Assembly (NCBI GenBank): GCA_025351795.1
Contig: JANXVG010000010.1
Span: 1 to 64,000 of the forward strand
DNA from: Salinibacterium sp.
GTDB taxonomy: Bacteria > Actinomycetota > Actinomycetes > Actinomycetales > Microbacteriaceae
Reading direction: 5' to 3'
DNA: 64,000 nucleotides
Positions 1 to 7,751 of this stretch are shown here, piece after piece; within the stretch, counting starts at the first letter, position 1; each line of letters begins with the position of its first letter. Below the pieces are notes generated by a model that was not told the DNA's origin, did no database searches, and saw only the letters and a program-made list of their open reading frames with translations. Position numbers and translations under genes: made by a program.

Positions 1-1105
1 GAAGAGCAAAAATACTGGTGAGTGCAACTGCCGCCGTGTCAACACCAGTAGCAGCCAAAACAGGAGCAGGCGGAGCGACGGGAACCCGGCTGTCGAAGAA
101 GCTCGCCTGCACAATGAAGTTGCTACCGTCGTCGCGTTGCCATACGGCGGTGGCCAAGCCTGACCCATCCACGGTGATCTGCGGGTTGGATGCGTTTTGA
201 CCGGTGGTGGAAAGGTTGGTGGGGGTCGACCACCCCACACCGTTCAGGGACGTACTGGCTTGCACAATGTAGTTGCTGCCGTTGTAGCAATACCATACGG
301 CGGTGGCAAGGCCTGACCCATCCACGGTGACCTGCGGGTTGTATGCGTCTTGACCGGTGGTGGAAAGATTGGTGGGGGTCGACCACGCTGCACCGTTCAG
401 GGACGTACTGGCCTGCACAATGGTGTTGCTACCGTCGAAGCGTTGCCATACGGCGGTGGCCCGCCCTGACCCATCCACGGTGACCTGCGGGTTGTTTGCG
501 TTTTGACCGGTGGTGGAAAGATTGTTGGGGGTCGACCACCCTGCACCGTTCAGGGACGTACTGGCCTGCACAATGTAGTTGCTGCCGTCGTAGCGCTCCC
601 ATACGGCGGTGGCACTGCCAGACCCATCCACGGTGATCTGCGGGTTGTATGCGTCTTGACCGGTGGTGGAAAGATTGGTGGGGGTCGACCACGTCGCACC
701 GTTCAGGGACGTACTGGCCTGCACAATGCTGTTGCTACCGTTGTAGCGATACCATACGGCGGTGGCAAGCCCTGACCCATCCACGGTGACCTTCGGGGCG
801 TTTGCGTTTTGACCGGTGGTGGAAAGATTGGCGGGGGTCGACCACGCAGCACCGTTCAGGGACGTACTGGCCTGCACAATGTTGTTGCTACCGTCCCAGC
901 GGTACCATACGGCGGTGGCCCGCCCTGACCCATCCACGGTGACCTGCGGGTTCTGTGCGTCTTGACCGGCGGTGGAAAGATTGGCGGGGGTCGACCACGC
1001 CGCCGACACTGCAAGGGCTGCCGTTGCCGCCCCGCCGACAGCAATTGCTACTGCCAAGACACTGATGCCCACCACAGCGCGAGAACGGCGTGAAAAGAAA
1101 GTCAA
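1..1105 (-). CDS. Repeat-rich surface protein with LAxTG cell-wall sorting signal (3' end cut by window)
   Basis: Read from a TTG start at 1105 (GAGGA ribosome site 5 bases upstream), the protein has a signal peptide (Arg-rich N-terminus, hydrophobic core ending near ALA-VSA), then six tandem 51-residue units covering about 1003-86, then a Pro-rich spacer and LAATG (44-58) followed by a hydrophobic stretch that runs off the window. LAxTG is the motif used by actinobacterial class E sortases, so the protein is probably anchored to the wall. Each unit carries WSTPxNLSTTGQ, a VTVDGSGxATAVW core and NIVQASTSLNG; six such units could form a six-bladed beta-propeller (inference). Units are nearly identical at DNA level (exact 153-base period), pointing to recent duplication. 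Ligand unknown. Confidence 0.8.
   Translation of the reverse strand, partial: MTFFSRRSRAVVGISVLAVAIAVGGAATAALAVSAAWSTPANLSTAGQDAQNPQVTVDGSGRATAVWYRWDGSNNIVQASTSLNGAAWSTPANLSTTGQNANAPKVTVDGSGLATAVWYRYNGSNSIVQASTSLNGATWSTPTNLSTTGQDAYNPQITVDGSGSATAVWERYDGSNYIVQASTSLNGAGWSTPNNLSTTGQNANNPQVTVDGSGRATAVWQRFDGSNTIVQASTSLNGAAWSTPTNLSTTGQDAYNPQVTVDGSGLATAVWYCYNGSNYIVQASTSLNGVGWSTPTNLSTTGQNASNPQITVDGSGLATAVWQRDDGSNFIVQASFFDSRVPVAPPAPVLAATGVDTAAVALTSIFAL
86..1003. repeat. Six tandem 153-bp coding repeats
   Basis: The block CACCGTTCAGGGACGTACTG recurs at 238, 391, 544, 697 and 850, an exact 153-base (51-codon) period that keeps the frame of the minus-strand surface protein. Unit boundaries are near 1003, 850, 697, 544, 391 and 238; the last unit (238-86) has a diverged end (QASFFDS) leading into the anchor region. 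Substitutions are concentrated at a few codons (residue pairs such as YRW/YRY/ERY/QRF before DGSN). Such arrays can change copy number by recombination. Confidence 0.9.
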
Positions 1106-1147
1106 TGTGTTCCTCAATGGTGAACGATGAAAACCTGAGAACGACCT

Positions 1148-1165
1148 TTAGCGTTCGCTAATATA
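1148..1165 (-). promoter_or_regulatory. Promoter -10 and overlapping inverted repeat of the surface-protein gene
   Basis: On the minus strand a TATATT box (1160-1165) sits 18 bases from TTACGC and about 55 bases before the TTG start. Overlapping the box and the expected transcription start is the inverted repeat TTAGCG-TT-CGCTAA (1148-1161). The position suits a repressor operator, but no regulator gene is adjacent, so this is inference. Confidence 0.4.
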
Positions 1166-1263
1166 CCAGAAGACTGGCGCGCAGCGTAACTAGTCAGGCT
1201 CTGTGGGGTGGCCGAGCGTTTCCCTGACCGGTCGTGTTGTGACCGGTGCAATAGCGGCAGTGG

Positions 1264-1910
1264 TCAGGCTCGTGAGGGGATCCAGCTGTTACCGGTGAAC
1301 GCATCGAGGAGGACTTCGAACTCGTTCACTGCCGGCTTCCTCGCTGTGGAGATCACCGACCGGATACTCACAAAGTGTTCCGCACCTGCCGTTGATTGTA
1401 AACAACCCGAGATTTTTTTGGCGAAGACAGCCTGCTTGATTAACACGACAGTGTCGGCGAGCAGCAGGGAAGTTTTCTGTCCCAGGGAGGACACCCACCC
1501 GGTGGACACCGGGAGCTGGAAAAGATCCTTGAACAGGGCGGCGGTGCGGGCGACCGGCAGGTAGCGCACGTTCAGCAGGATAGGCGCCGACCGCGCGCAG
1601 TCTCGGACCGTAGGACACAGCACACTTCACCTCAGCCGGGAACACACCGGTTGTGACAATGTCGCACCGACATCGTTTCTGAATCCGTTGATGCTCAACC
1701 GTTTCCACCCGGATCGGCGGCACGTCGATGACTTGCCGTATCGCGGCAATGGTCCCGGGAACGCAACATCGCGTTCTCCAGTTCGAGACGATCAACCCGC
1801 TTCTCGAGCCGACCGACCGTCGCCTCAAACTCTGCCCGAACGACCTTGTTTTCCTTCATCAGGTCAGCGACCGCGCGAAGCAACCCACCATACGTGGGAA
1901 CCCAGACCAT
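1264..1910 (-). pseudogene. Degenerate IS66-family transposase (frameshifted, catalytic core deleted)
   Basis: Three reading frames on the minus strand carry successive parts of an IS66 TnpC-type transposase. 1910-1695 encodes the N-terminal coiled coil (LEKRVDRLELENAMLR). A second frame (about 1780-1560) has the zinc-like/YGPR region (CRCDIVTTGVFP, SYGPRLRAVGAY). A third frame (about 1600-1264) gives LPVARTAALFKDLFQLPVS and then jumps straight to the typical C-terminus (KKISGCLQSTAGAEHF, STARKPAVNEFEVLL) with a TGA stop at 1264. The whole DDE catalytic middle is missing, so an internal deletion plus at least two frameshifts have killed it. No terminal inverted repeats were recognised at the edges. 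Confidence 0.75.
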
Positions 1911-2040
1911 GAAGCCATCGTCACAGTCACGCGGGCCGAAACATTTTTATGCCGCCGGTAACACTTAAACCAGCCGCCGAGAAAGAACCTGTCTAGAACT
2001 CAGGGCTAAGAATCCGGCGGGCATCGACTGATAAGCTAAT

Positions 2041-2165
2041 TTTTGCGAAGGGGAGTATCCCACCTCGCTGTTCCCGTCAGTACGAGCCCCATCGTTGCGG
2101 CTCCGGGGCAGCGGCATGCGCGGTCATCACTGGCCGGCGCGTGCGGGAGAGACTTTCGGGCCCAG
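2041..2165 (+). ncRNA. yybP-ykoY (manganese) riboswitch
   Basis: The stretch upstream of the TerC gene carries the hallmarks of this RNA in order: GGGGAGTA (2050-2057), CCGTCAGTACG (about 2074-2084), and GGGAGAGACTTTCGG (2145-2159). The closing stem P1 can form between CGAAGG (2046-2051) and CTTTCG (2153-2158). The family senses Mn2+ and commonly controls TerC/Alx-type exporters, which is exactly the gene that follows. How it acts here (transcription or translation) is not evident; no T-tract terminator is seen. A covariance-model search would settle it. Confidence 0.72.
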
Positions 2166-2186
2166 TCTTGCCCCGAATGGAATCCC

Positions 2187-3191
2187 ATGCAAATCGCACT
2201 CCCCGTCTGGTTCGAGATCTCGTCGCTCGTCATCCTCGTCGTCATCCTCGCCGCCGACCTCGTGCTCGCCTATCGCAGGCCGCACATTCCATCCACGCGC
2301 GAGTCCGCTGCGTGGGTGAGCATTTACGTAGGGCTTGCGCTGGTGTTTGCTGTGCTCATGCTCGTGGTCGGCAGTGTCGATCACGCTGCGCAGTTCATCG
2401 CGGGCTGGGTTACCGAGTACAGCCTCTCCATTGACAATCTGTTTGTCTTCGTCATCATCATGGCGCGCTTCTCGGTGCCGAGGAAGTATCAGCAGGAAGT
2501 GTTGATGGTGGGCATCATCATTGCCCTCGTGCTGCGCGGAATCTTCATTCTGGTCGGCGTACAGCTCATTGAAAACCTGTCGTGGATCTTTTATATCTTT
2601 GGTGCGTTCCTGATCTACACGGCCGTGCGACAGGCTTTTGAGAACCACGAAGACATGGACAAGACGGAGAGCGGTGTCATTCGATTCCTGCGCAAGCACA
2701 TTGCGATTTCGGCACACTTTGACGGATCGAAACTGCGCACCGTCGTCGGTGGTAAGAAGATCTTCACCCCGATCCTCGTCGTCTTTATCGCCATCGGTAC
2801 CACCGACCTGATTTTCGCCGTTGACTCGATCCCCGCAATTTTTGGCATCACCACTGACCCGTTTATCGTGTTTACGGCCAACATTTTCGCGCTGATGGGT
2901 CTTCGGCAGTTGTTCTTCCTTCTCGGAGACCTGATTGACAAGCTCGTCTACCTGCACTACGGCATTGCGTTCATCCTTGCGTTCATCGGCGCCAAGCTCG
3001 TATCCCACGCTCTGCACACCAATGAGCTGTCGTTCATCAACGGTGGCAAGGGCGTTGAGTGGGCGCCCGAGATCGGTACCTGGACGTCGCTTGCCCTGAT
3101 TGTCACCTCGATGGCGGTGGCCACGGCCGCAAGTCTGCTGAAGATCCGGCGAGATAAGCGGCGAGCAGTTCTCCTGGCCGCCGAGAACTAG
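2187..3191 (+). CDS. TerC/Alx-family integral membrane protein (probable manganese exporter)
   Basis: A 334-residue polytopic membrane protein beginning MQIALPVWFEISSLV. It has the TerC family signatures WVTEYSLSIDNLFVF (about residues 72-86), a second acidic helix DLIFAVDSIPAIFGIT, and GLRQLFFLLGDLIDKLVYL near the C-terminus. Family members are linked to Mn2+ efflux or metalation of exported proteins and to tellurite resistance. An in-frame ATG further upstream (2043) would run through the riboswitch, so the ATG at 2187 is preferred. The upstream manganese riboswitch supports a role in lowering excess Mn2+. Stands alone, followed by the leuCD leader. Confidence 0.85.
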   Translation: MQIALPVWFEISSLVILVVILAADLVLAYRRPHIPSTRESAAWVSIYVGLALVFAVLMLVVGSVDHAAQFIAGWVTEYSLSIDNLFVFVIIMARFSVPRKYQQEVLMVGIIIALVLRGIFILVGVQLIENLSWIFYIFGAFLIYTAVRQAFENHEDMDKTESGVIRFLRKHIAISAHFDGSKLRTVVGGKKIFTPILVVFIAIGTTDLIFAVDSIPAIFGITTDPFIVFTANIFALMGLRQLFFLLGDLIDKLVYLHYGIAFILAFIGAKLVSHALHTNELSFINGGKGVEWAPEIGTWTSLALIVTSMAVATAASLLKIRRDKRRAVLLAAEN

Positions 3192-3205
3192 CACTGCACG
3201 GGTGA

Positions 3206-3211
3206 TAACCT
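3206..3211 (+). promoter_or_regulatory. -10 box (TAACCT) of the leuCD operon, leaderless leader peptide
   Basis: TAACCT, preceded by the extended -10 bases TG (3203-3204), ends six bases before the ATG of the leader peptide at 3218. Transcription should therefore start at or next to that ATG, making the leader peptide mRNA leaderless, as is common in actinobacteria. No clear -35 box. Confidence 0.5.
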
Positions 3212-3217
3212 CAACCC

Positions 3218-3259
3218 ATGCGGTTCGATCGACTTCTTCGTCGCCGCGACGAGGCCTAG
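3218..3259 (+). CDS. leuL: Leucine operon leader peptide (attenuator)
   Basis: A 13-codon frame encodes MRFDRLLRRRDEA and stops at TAG 3257-3259. It holds two adjacent leucine codons, both CTT (3233-3238), a codon that is uncommon in this high-GC genome. The peptide ends inside the left arm of a strong hairpin (3244-3281) located just ahead of leuC. Ribosome stalling at CTT-CTT when charged tRNA-Leu is scarce would alter that hairpin, the classic attenuation arrangement. The peptide is too short for similarity to help; the call rests on codon content, position and RNA structure. Confidence 0.65.
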   Translation: MRFDRLLRRRDEA

Positions 3260-3281
3260 TCACCGGCCTTCCTCGTCGCGG
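3244..3281 (+). promoter_or_regulatory. Attenuator hairpin upstream of leuC
   Basis: CCGCGACGAGG (3244-3254) is perfectly complementary to CCTCGTCGCGG (3271-3281), an 11-base-pair stem with a 16-base loop. The left arm overlaps the last codons of the leader peptide. There is no T-tract after the stem, so it may be a Rho-dependent or translational attenuator, or the terminator partner of a further alternative fold. Confidence 0.6.
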
Positions 3282-3336
3282 TGCTCGCTGCTGAAAGCGC
3301 GTTGGCTGGCCCCATCGACAGAAGAAAGACTGCATC

Positions 3337-4779
3337 ATGAGCACTACGGTTTTCGAAAAGCCTCGCACTCTGGCCCAAAAAGTCTGGGATGACCACCTCG
3401 TGGTCAGGGGCGAAGACAGCGCCCCCGACCTCATCTACATTGACCTGCACCTCGTGCACGAGGTGACAAGTCCGCAAGCGTTCGATGGACTACGACTCGC
3501 AGGGCGCCCGGTGCGGCGCCCCGACCTGACGATAGCCACCGAAGATCACAACACCCCCACTATCGACATCGATAAGCCGATCGCCGACCTCACCAGCCGC
3601 ACGCAGATTCAGACGCTGCGCAACAACGCGGTCGAGTTCGGTGTTCGGTTGCATTCGCTGGGCGATATCGAGCAGGGGATCGTGCACGTCGTTGGTCCGC
3701 AGCTCGGGTTGACCCAGCCCGGCATCACCGTAGTCTGCGGCGACTCGCACACGTCGACCCACGGCGCGTTCGGGGCGATGGCCTTCGGTATTGGAACGAG
3801 CGAGGTCGAACATGTACTCGCCACGCAGACGCTGCCCCTGCAAGCGTTCAAGACGATGGCGATCAACGTCGAGGGCGAGCTTCGTGACGGCGTTACCGCG
3901 AAAGACATTATCCTCGCGATCATCGCGAAGATCGGAACGGGCGGCGGGCAGGGCTATGTGCTCGAATACCGCGGCAGCGCCATCCGCTCGTTGTCGATGG
4001 ATGGCCGCATGACCATCTGCAACATGTCGATCGAGGCGGGTGCCCGCGCGGGAATGGTCGCGCCCGATGAGACGACCTACGCCTACCTCAAGGGCCGCGC
4101 GCACGCTCCGGAAGGTCAGGACTGGACCGACGCGGTTGCCTACTGGCAGACGCTGATGACCGATGACGACGCCGTTTTCGACGCCGAGGTATTCATCGAT
4201 GCGAATGAGCTCGAGCCATTTGTGACCTGGGGAACGAATCCCGGCCAGGGCGTATCGCTCAGCCAAACGGTGCCGAACCCCGCCGACTACGATGACCCGA
4301 ACGATCGCGCCACCGCCGAGCGAGCCCTCGAGTACATGGACCTTACGGCGGGCACGCCCATGAAAGACATTCGAGTGGATGCCGTCTTCATGGGTTCCTG
4401 CACAAACTCGCGGATTGAAGACCTGCGCGCATTCGCTTCGATCATCAAGGGGCAGAAGAAGGCGGATGGCGTGCGCGTGATGGTCGTTCCGGGCTCTGCC
4501 CGCGTGCGGATCGAGGCGGAGGCTGAAGGAATCGACAAGATTGTCGAGGAGTTTGGTGGAGAGTGGCGGTTCGCCGGCTGTTCGATGTGTCTGGGGATGA
4601 ACCCCGATCAACTCGCGCCGGGGGAGCGTTGTGCGTCGACGAGCAACCGCAACTTCGAGGGTCGTCAGGGCGCCGGCGGGCGAACGCACCTCGTGTCACC
4701 GCTCGTGGCGGCCGCGACCGCAATCCGCGGCACACTCTCGAGTCCATGGGATCTCGCGGCAGCGGAAGGAAGCGCGTAA
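3337..4779 (+). CDS. leuC: 3-isopropylmalate dehydratase, large subunit
   Basis: LeuC (480 residues) with LeuD isomerises 2-isopropylmalate to 3-isopropylmalate in leucine synthesis. It is an aconitase-family protein that binds a [4Fe-4S] cluster; the ligand cysteines are visible in GSCTNSR (about residue 351) and CSMCLGMN (about 412-415). Other family hallmarks are [21 protein letters not shown] and [16 protein letters not shown]. Length is typical. The gene follows a leader peptide and hairpin, and its stop codon overlaps the start of leuD (TAATG), so the two are translationally coupled. Confidence 0.97.
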   Translation: MSTTVFEKPRTLAQKVWDDHLVVRGEDSAPDLIYIDLHLVHEVTSPQAFDGLRLAGRPVRRPDLTIATEDHNTPTIDIDKPIADLTSRTQIQTLRNNAVEFGVRLHSLGDIEQGIVHVVGPQLGLTQPGITVVCGDSHTSTHGAFGAMAFGIGTSEVEHVLATQTLPLQAFKTMAINVEGELRDGVTAKDIILAIIAKIGTGGGQGYVLEYRGSAIRSLSMDGRMTICNMSIEAGARAGMVAPDETTYAYLKGRAHAPEGQDWTDAVAYWQTLMTDDDAVFDAEVFIDANELEPFVTWGTNPGQGVSLSQTVPNPADYDDPNDRATAERALEYMDLTAGTPMKDIRVDAVFMGSCTNSRIEDLRAFASIIKGQKKADGVRVMVVPGSARVRIEAEAEGIDKIVEEFGGEWRFAGCSMCLGMNPDQLAPGERCASTSNRNFEGRQGAGGRTHLVSPLVAAATAIRGTLSSPWDLAAAEGSA

Positions 4780-5390
4780 TGGACAAGATCAGTACGGTCA
4801 CCGGCATCGCCGTGCCGCTCGAGCGCTCCGCCGTCGACACCGACCAGATTATCCCGGCCGTGTTCTTGAAGCGTGTGACCAAGACGGGCTTTGACGACGC
4901 CCTGTTCTACGCATGGCGGCAGGATCCCGAGTTCGTGCTCAACCGCGCGCCCTACGCTGCGTCTGCTGGTAGCGGCGGTCGTATCCTTGTTGCCGGCCCG
5001 GACTTCGGCATCGGCTCAAGCCGTGAGCACGCGGTGTGGGCTCTGCGGGACTACGGATTTCAGGCCGTTCTGAGTGCGCGGTTCGGTGACATCTTCCGTG
5101 GCAATTCAGGAAAGCAAGGGCTACTCGCAGCCCAACTTGCGGAGAAAGACATCGAGACGATTTGGCTCATTGTCGACGAACACCCGGGAATCGAGATATC
5201 CGTCGACCTGGTGGCGAAAACTGTCACGGTTGGCACCGCGGTGTTCCCGTTCGAGATCGACGATTACACGCGGTGGCGGCTGATGGAAGGGCTCGATGAC
5301 ATTAGCCTCACCCTGCGCAACGAGACAGAGATCACCGAGTTCGAATCGCACCGCGAAGCGTGGCGCCCGAGAACGCTTCCGGCCCGCTGA
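4779..5390 (+). CDS. leuD: 3-isopropylmalate dehydratase, small subunit
   Basis: LeuD (203 residues) forms the swivel domain partner of LeuC. Motifs: [18 protein letters not shown] near the N-terminus and [17 protein letters not shown] around residues 70-86, the substrate-binding loop of the family. Start ATG at 4779 shares its first base with the last base of the leuC stop codon. Typical length for the bacterial protein; C-terminus ends WRPRTLPAR. Confidence 0.97.
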   Translation: MDKISTVTGIAVPLERSAVDTDQIIPAVFLKRVTKTGFDDALFYAWRQDPEFVLNRAPYAASAGSGGRILVAGPDFGIGSSREHAVWALRDYGFQAVLSARFGDIFRGNSGKQGLLAAQLAEKDIETIWLIVDEHPGIEISVDLVAKTVTVGTAVFPFEIDDYTRWRLMEGLDDISLTLRNETEITEFESHREAWRPRTLPAR

Positions 5391-5425
5391 CGTACCCGGG
5401 CCTGCGTGGCGCGACCTGAACGTAC

Positions 5426-5453
5426 AGCCCGAGGCGCCGTTCGGCATCGGGCT
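5426..5453 (+). terminator. Weak hairpin after leuD
   Basis: AGCCCGA (5426-5432) pairs with TCGGGCT (5447-5453) around a 14-base loop, 36 bases after the leuD stop. There is no T-run, so termination is uncertain. Confidence 0.3.
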
Positions 5454-5481
5454 CTGATCGGGCGAACCTGGCGATTCGCCG

Positions 5482-5487
5482 TAGAAT
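5482..5487 (+). promoter_or_regulatory. Candidate -10 box (TAGAAT) for the murA operon
   Basis: TAGAAT is the best -10 match in the 225-base gap before murA; no convincing -35 is seen at 17 bases. Transcription from it would leave an untranslated leader of about 120 bases. The rest of the gap shows nothing else recognisable. Confidence 0.4.
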
Positions 5488-5615
5488 GACGAGACGACGC
5501 GTGCCGCACAATTGCGCACTTCGGTACGGAGGAACGTATCACCGCGGACCGGTCGCTGGCACGCCAGAATGACTATCCACCGTCCTTCGGCACAGAACCC
5601 AGTAGAGGTGAGTAG

Positions 5616-6986
5616 ATGAATTCGCTTGTCAAAGATGCCCAGAAGGCCGCGGAACGAGTGGGACTCGTGTCTGACAAGATCGTGATCAACGGCGGTAAGC
5701 CGTTGCGCGGTCGAATCGAGCTTCGCGGGGCAAAGAACCTGGCAACGAAGGCCATGGTTGCAGCGCTTCTCGCCGAAACCCCGAGCACGCTCCGCGACGT
5801 TCCAGACATCAGCGATGTTGGGGTTGTCACCGGGATGCTTGAGGCTTACGGCGTCTCGGTGACTCACGGCGCAGAGTCGGGCGAGCTTGTGCTCGACCCC
5901 AGCAACGTACTCAAAGCCCACTTCGCGAAAATTGACGCGTTGGCTGGCTCAAGCCGAATCCCGATTCTGTTCTGCGGTCCACTACTGCACCGTCTGGGCG
6001 AAGCGCTCATTCCCGATCTCGGTGGATGTCGCATCGGCGACCGTCCCATCGATTTCCACCTCGACGCCCTGCGCGCATTCGGCGCCGTCGTCGACAAGAG
6101 TTACGAAGGCATCCGCCTTACAGCCCCGAACGGACTCACCGGCGCGAACATTGAGTTGCCGTATCCCAGTGTGGGCGCGACCGAACAAGTGCTTCTCACC
6201 GCCGTGCGGGCACAGGGCGTCACCGAACTCAAGAATGCGGCGATCGAGCCAGAGATCATGGATCTCATTGCGATCCTGCAAAAGATGGGCGCGATCATCA
6301 CGGTCGAGCCCAACCGGGTGATCTTCATTGAGGGTGTCGACAAGCTCAACGGTTACGACCACCGAGCCCTCTTCGACCGCAACGAGGCCGCCAGTTGGGC
6401 ATCGGCTGCGCTCGCCACCGAGGGCGACATCTTTGTGGGCGGCGCGAAACAGCAAGAACTCATGACGTTTCTCAACATCTTCCGTAAGGTCGGCGGTGCG
6501 TTCGACATTCACGAGGATGGCATCCGCTTCTACCACCCGGGTGGCCCGCTCAAACCCGTCGTGGTCGAGACTGATGTGCATCCGGGCTTCATGACCGACT
6601 GGCAGCAACCATTGATCGTCGCGCTCACCAAGGCCGTCGGCCGTTCGGTCGTTCATGAGACCGTGTACGAGAACCGGTTCGGTTTCACGGATGCCCTCAT
6701 CGAGATGGGCGCAAACATCGTTGTGCATAAGGAGGGCATCGAGTCGGTCACGCGTCGCGTGCCCCGCCGTCCGCTGGAGCAGGCGGCCGTGATCATCGGC
6801 CCGACGCCGTTGCACGGTGCAGACATCGAGATCCCCGACCTGCGCGGCGGCTTCAGTCACCTCATCGCAGCGCTCACTGCTGAGGGGCAGTCGACGGTCA
6901 GTAACATTGGGATAATCTCTCGAGGCTACGAGCATTTTATTGACAAGCTCGATCAACTCGGGGCCGATTTCGTGTACGAAGGCTAG
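5616..6986 (+). CDS. murA: UDP-N-acetylglucosamine 1-carboxyvinyltransferase
   Basis: MurA (456 residues) transfers enolpyruvate from PEP to UDP-GlcNAc, the first committed step of peptidoglycan synthesis in the cytoplasm. An EPSP-synthase-like fold is indicated by GAKNLATKAMVAALL (about residues 38-52) and GGCRIGDRPIDFHLDAL, which contains the active-site cysteine region (Cys rather than the Asp found in mycobacteria, so fosfomycin could in principle modify it). GFMTDWQQP and RGGFSHLIAALTAEG are further signatures. AGAGGTGAG ends three bases before the ATG. It heads a tight run with plsC, gpsA and ddl. Confidence 0.95.
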   Translation: MNSLVKDAQKAAERVGLVSDKIVINGGKPLRGRIELRGAKNLATKAMVAALLAETPSTLRDVPDISDVGVVTGMLEAYGVSVTHGAESGELVLDPSNVLKAHFAKIDALAGSSRIPILFCGPLLHRLGEALIPDLGGCRIGDRPIDFHLDALRAFGAVVDKSYEGIRLTAPNGLTGANIELPYPSVGATEQVLLTAVRAQGVTELKNAAIEPEIMDLIAILQKMGAIITVEPNRVIFIEGVDKLNGYDHRALFDRNEAASWASAALATEGDIFVGGAKQQELMTFLNIFRKVGGAFDIHEDGIRFYHPGGPLKPVVVETDVHPGFMTDWQQPLIVALTKAVGRSVVHETVYENRFGFTDALIEMGANIVVHKEGIESVTRRVPRRPLEQAAVIIGPTPLHGADIEIPDLRGGFSHLIAALTAEGQSTVSNIGIISRGYEHFIDKLDQLGADFVYEG

Positions 6987-6992
6987 ACCAAG

Positions 6993-7751
6993 GTGAGTGA
7001 GCCGGCGACTCGCGCAGTCAAGCACAAGTCGGAGAAGACGCTCGTCTTTCGCACCCTCGCCTACCTGTTATTGCCGTTCATGTACTTCGTAGCGCGCTAC
7101 CGGTTGCAGGGAACCGAGAACGTGCCGACGGAGGGTGCCTTTGTGCTCGCGCCCAACCACTACAGCGAAATCGATCCGATCGTCGTCGGCTTGGCAATGT
7201 GGCGGGTCGGGCGCATGCCGCGCTATCTGGCAAAAGCCTCACTCTTCAGAGTGCCCGTACTCGGCTGGCTATTGAAGGCATCCGGCCAGATTCCGGTTGA
7301 GCGCTCCGGGTCGCGCACTGACCCCATTCTCGCGGCGAAGCATGTTGCAGACAATGGTCTCGCGCTCGTCATCTATCCGGAAGGCACACTCACTCGTGAC
7401 CCTGATTTGTGGCCGATGCGTGGCAAGACCGGCGTCGTGCGCACAGCGCTCGCGACGGGAATCCCGGTGATCCCGGTTGCACAGTGGGGCGCCCAACTGA
7501 TTCTGCCGCGGTACGGCAAGCGCATTAGTTTCTTTCCGCGCAAGACTGTCGATATTTTGTTCGGACCACCGGTTGACCTTTCTGCTTTTCGACACCGAGG
7601 CACGGATGGCGCGACCCTTGCCGAAGCGACCACCGTGGTGATGAACGCCATTACCAAGCTCGTTGAGCAGTTGCGCGACGAGACGGCTCCCGTCGACCGC
7701 TGGGACCCTGCGAAACATAACCAAGAGGAGACGGGTCGTTTTGAGCAATGA
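6993..7751 (+). CDS. plsC: 1-acyl-sn-glycerol-3-phosphate acyltransferase (PlsC family)
   Basis: A 252-residue member of the PlsC/LPLAT family, which acylates lysophosphatidic acid at the membrane. Motif I (H-x4-D) is NHYSEID at about residues 50-56, motif III is YPEGTLTRD at about 129-137, and the N-terminus contains a hydrophobic helix (TLAYLLLPFMYFVARY). GTG start six bases after murA. It overlaps gpsA by 11 bases; gpsA makes the glycerol-3-phosphate backbone, so the pair serves phospholipid synthesis. Paralogues in the genome could be the main LPA acyltransferase, so the precise acceptor is not certain. Confidence 0.88.
   Translation: MSEPATRAVKHKSEKTLVFRTLAYLLLPFMYFVARYRLQGTENVPTEGAFVLAPNHYSEIDPIVVGLAMWRVGRMPRYLAKASLFRVPVLGWLLKASGQIPVERSGSRTDPILAAKHVADNGLALVIYPEGTLTRDPDLWPMRGKTGVVRTALATGIPVIPVAQWGAQLILPRYGKRISFFPRKTVDILFGPPVDLSAFRHRGTDGATLAEATTVVMNAITKLVEQLRDETAPVDRWDPAKHNQEETGRFEQ

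Noticed and set aside
86-1003. CRISPR array suspected from regular 153-bp spacing
   Set aside because: Units are entirely coding, in frame and homologous along their whole length; there are no unique spacers.
3244-3281. Reading the leuC leader hairpin as a simple terminator for terC
   Set aside because: It lies downstream of a -10 box and overlaps a leader peptide with tandem leucine codons, so attenuation explains it better; no T-tract is present.
2127-3434. 435-codon open frame on the minus strand across terC
   Set aside because: It mirrors the membrane-protein gene and the leuL region; composition is charged and Arg/Asp/Glu-biased as expected for an antisense shadow, with no family motif.
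3490-4689. 399-codon minus-strand frame inside leuC
   Set aside because: Fully antisense to a well-conserved gene; no motif, typical high-GC shadow.
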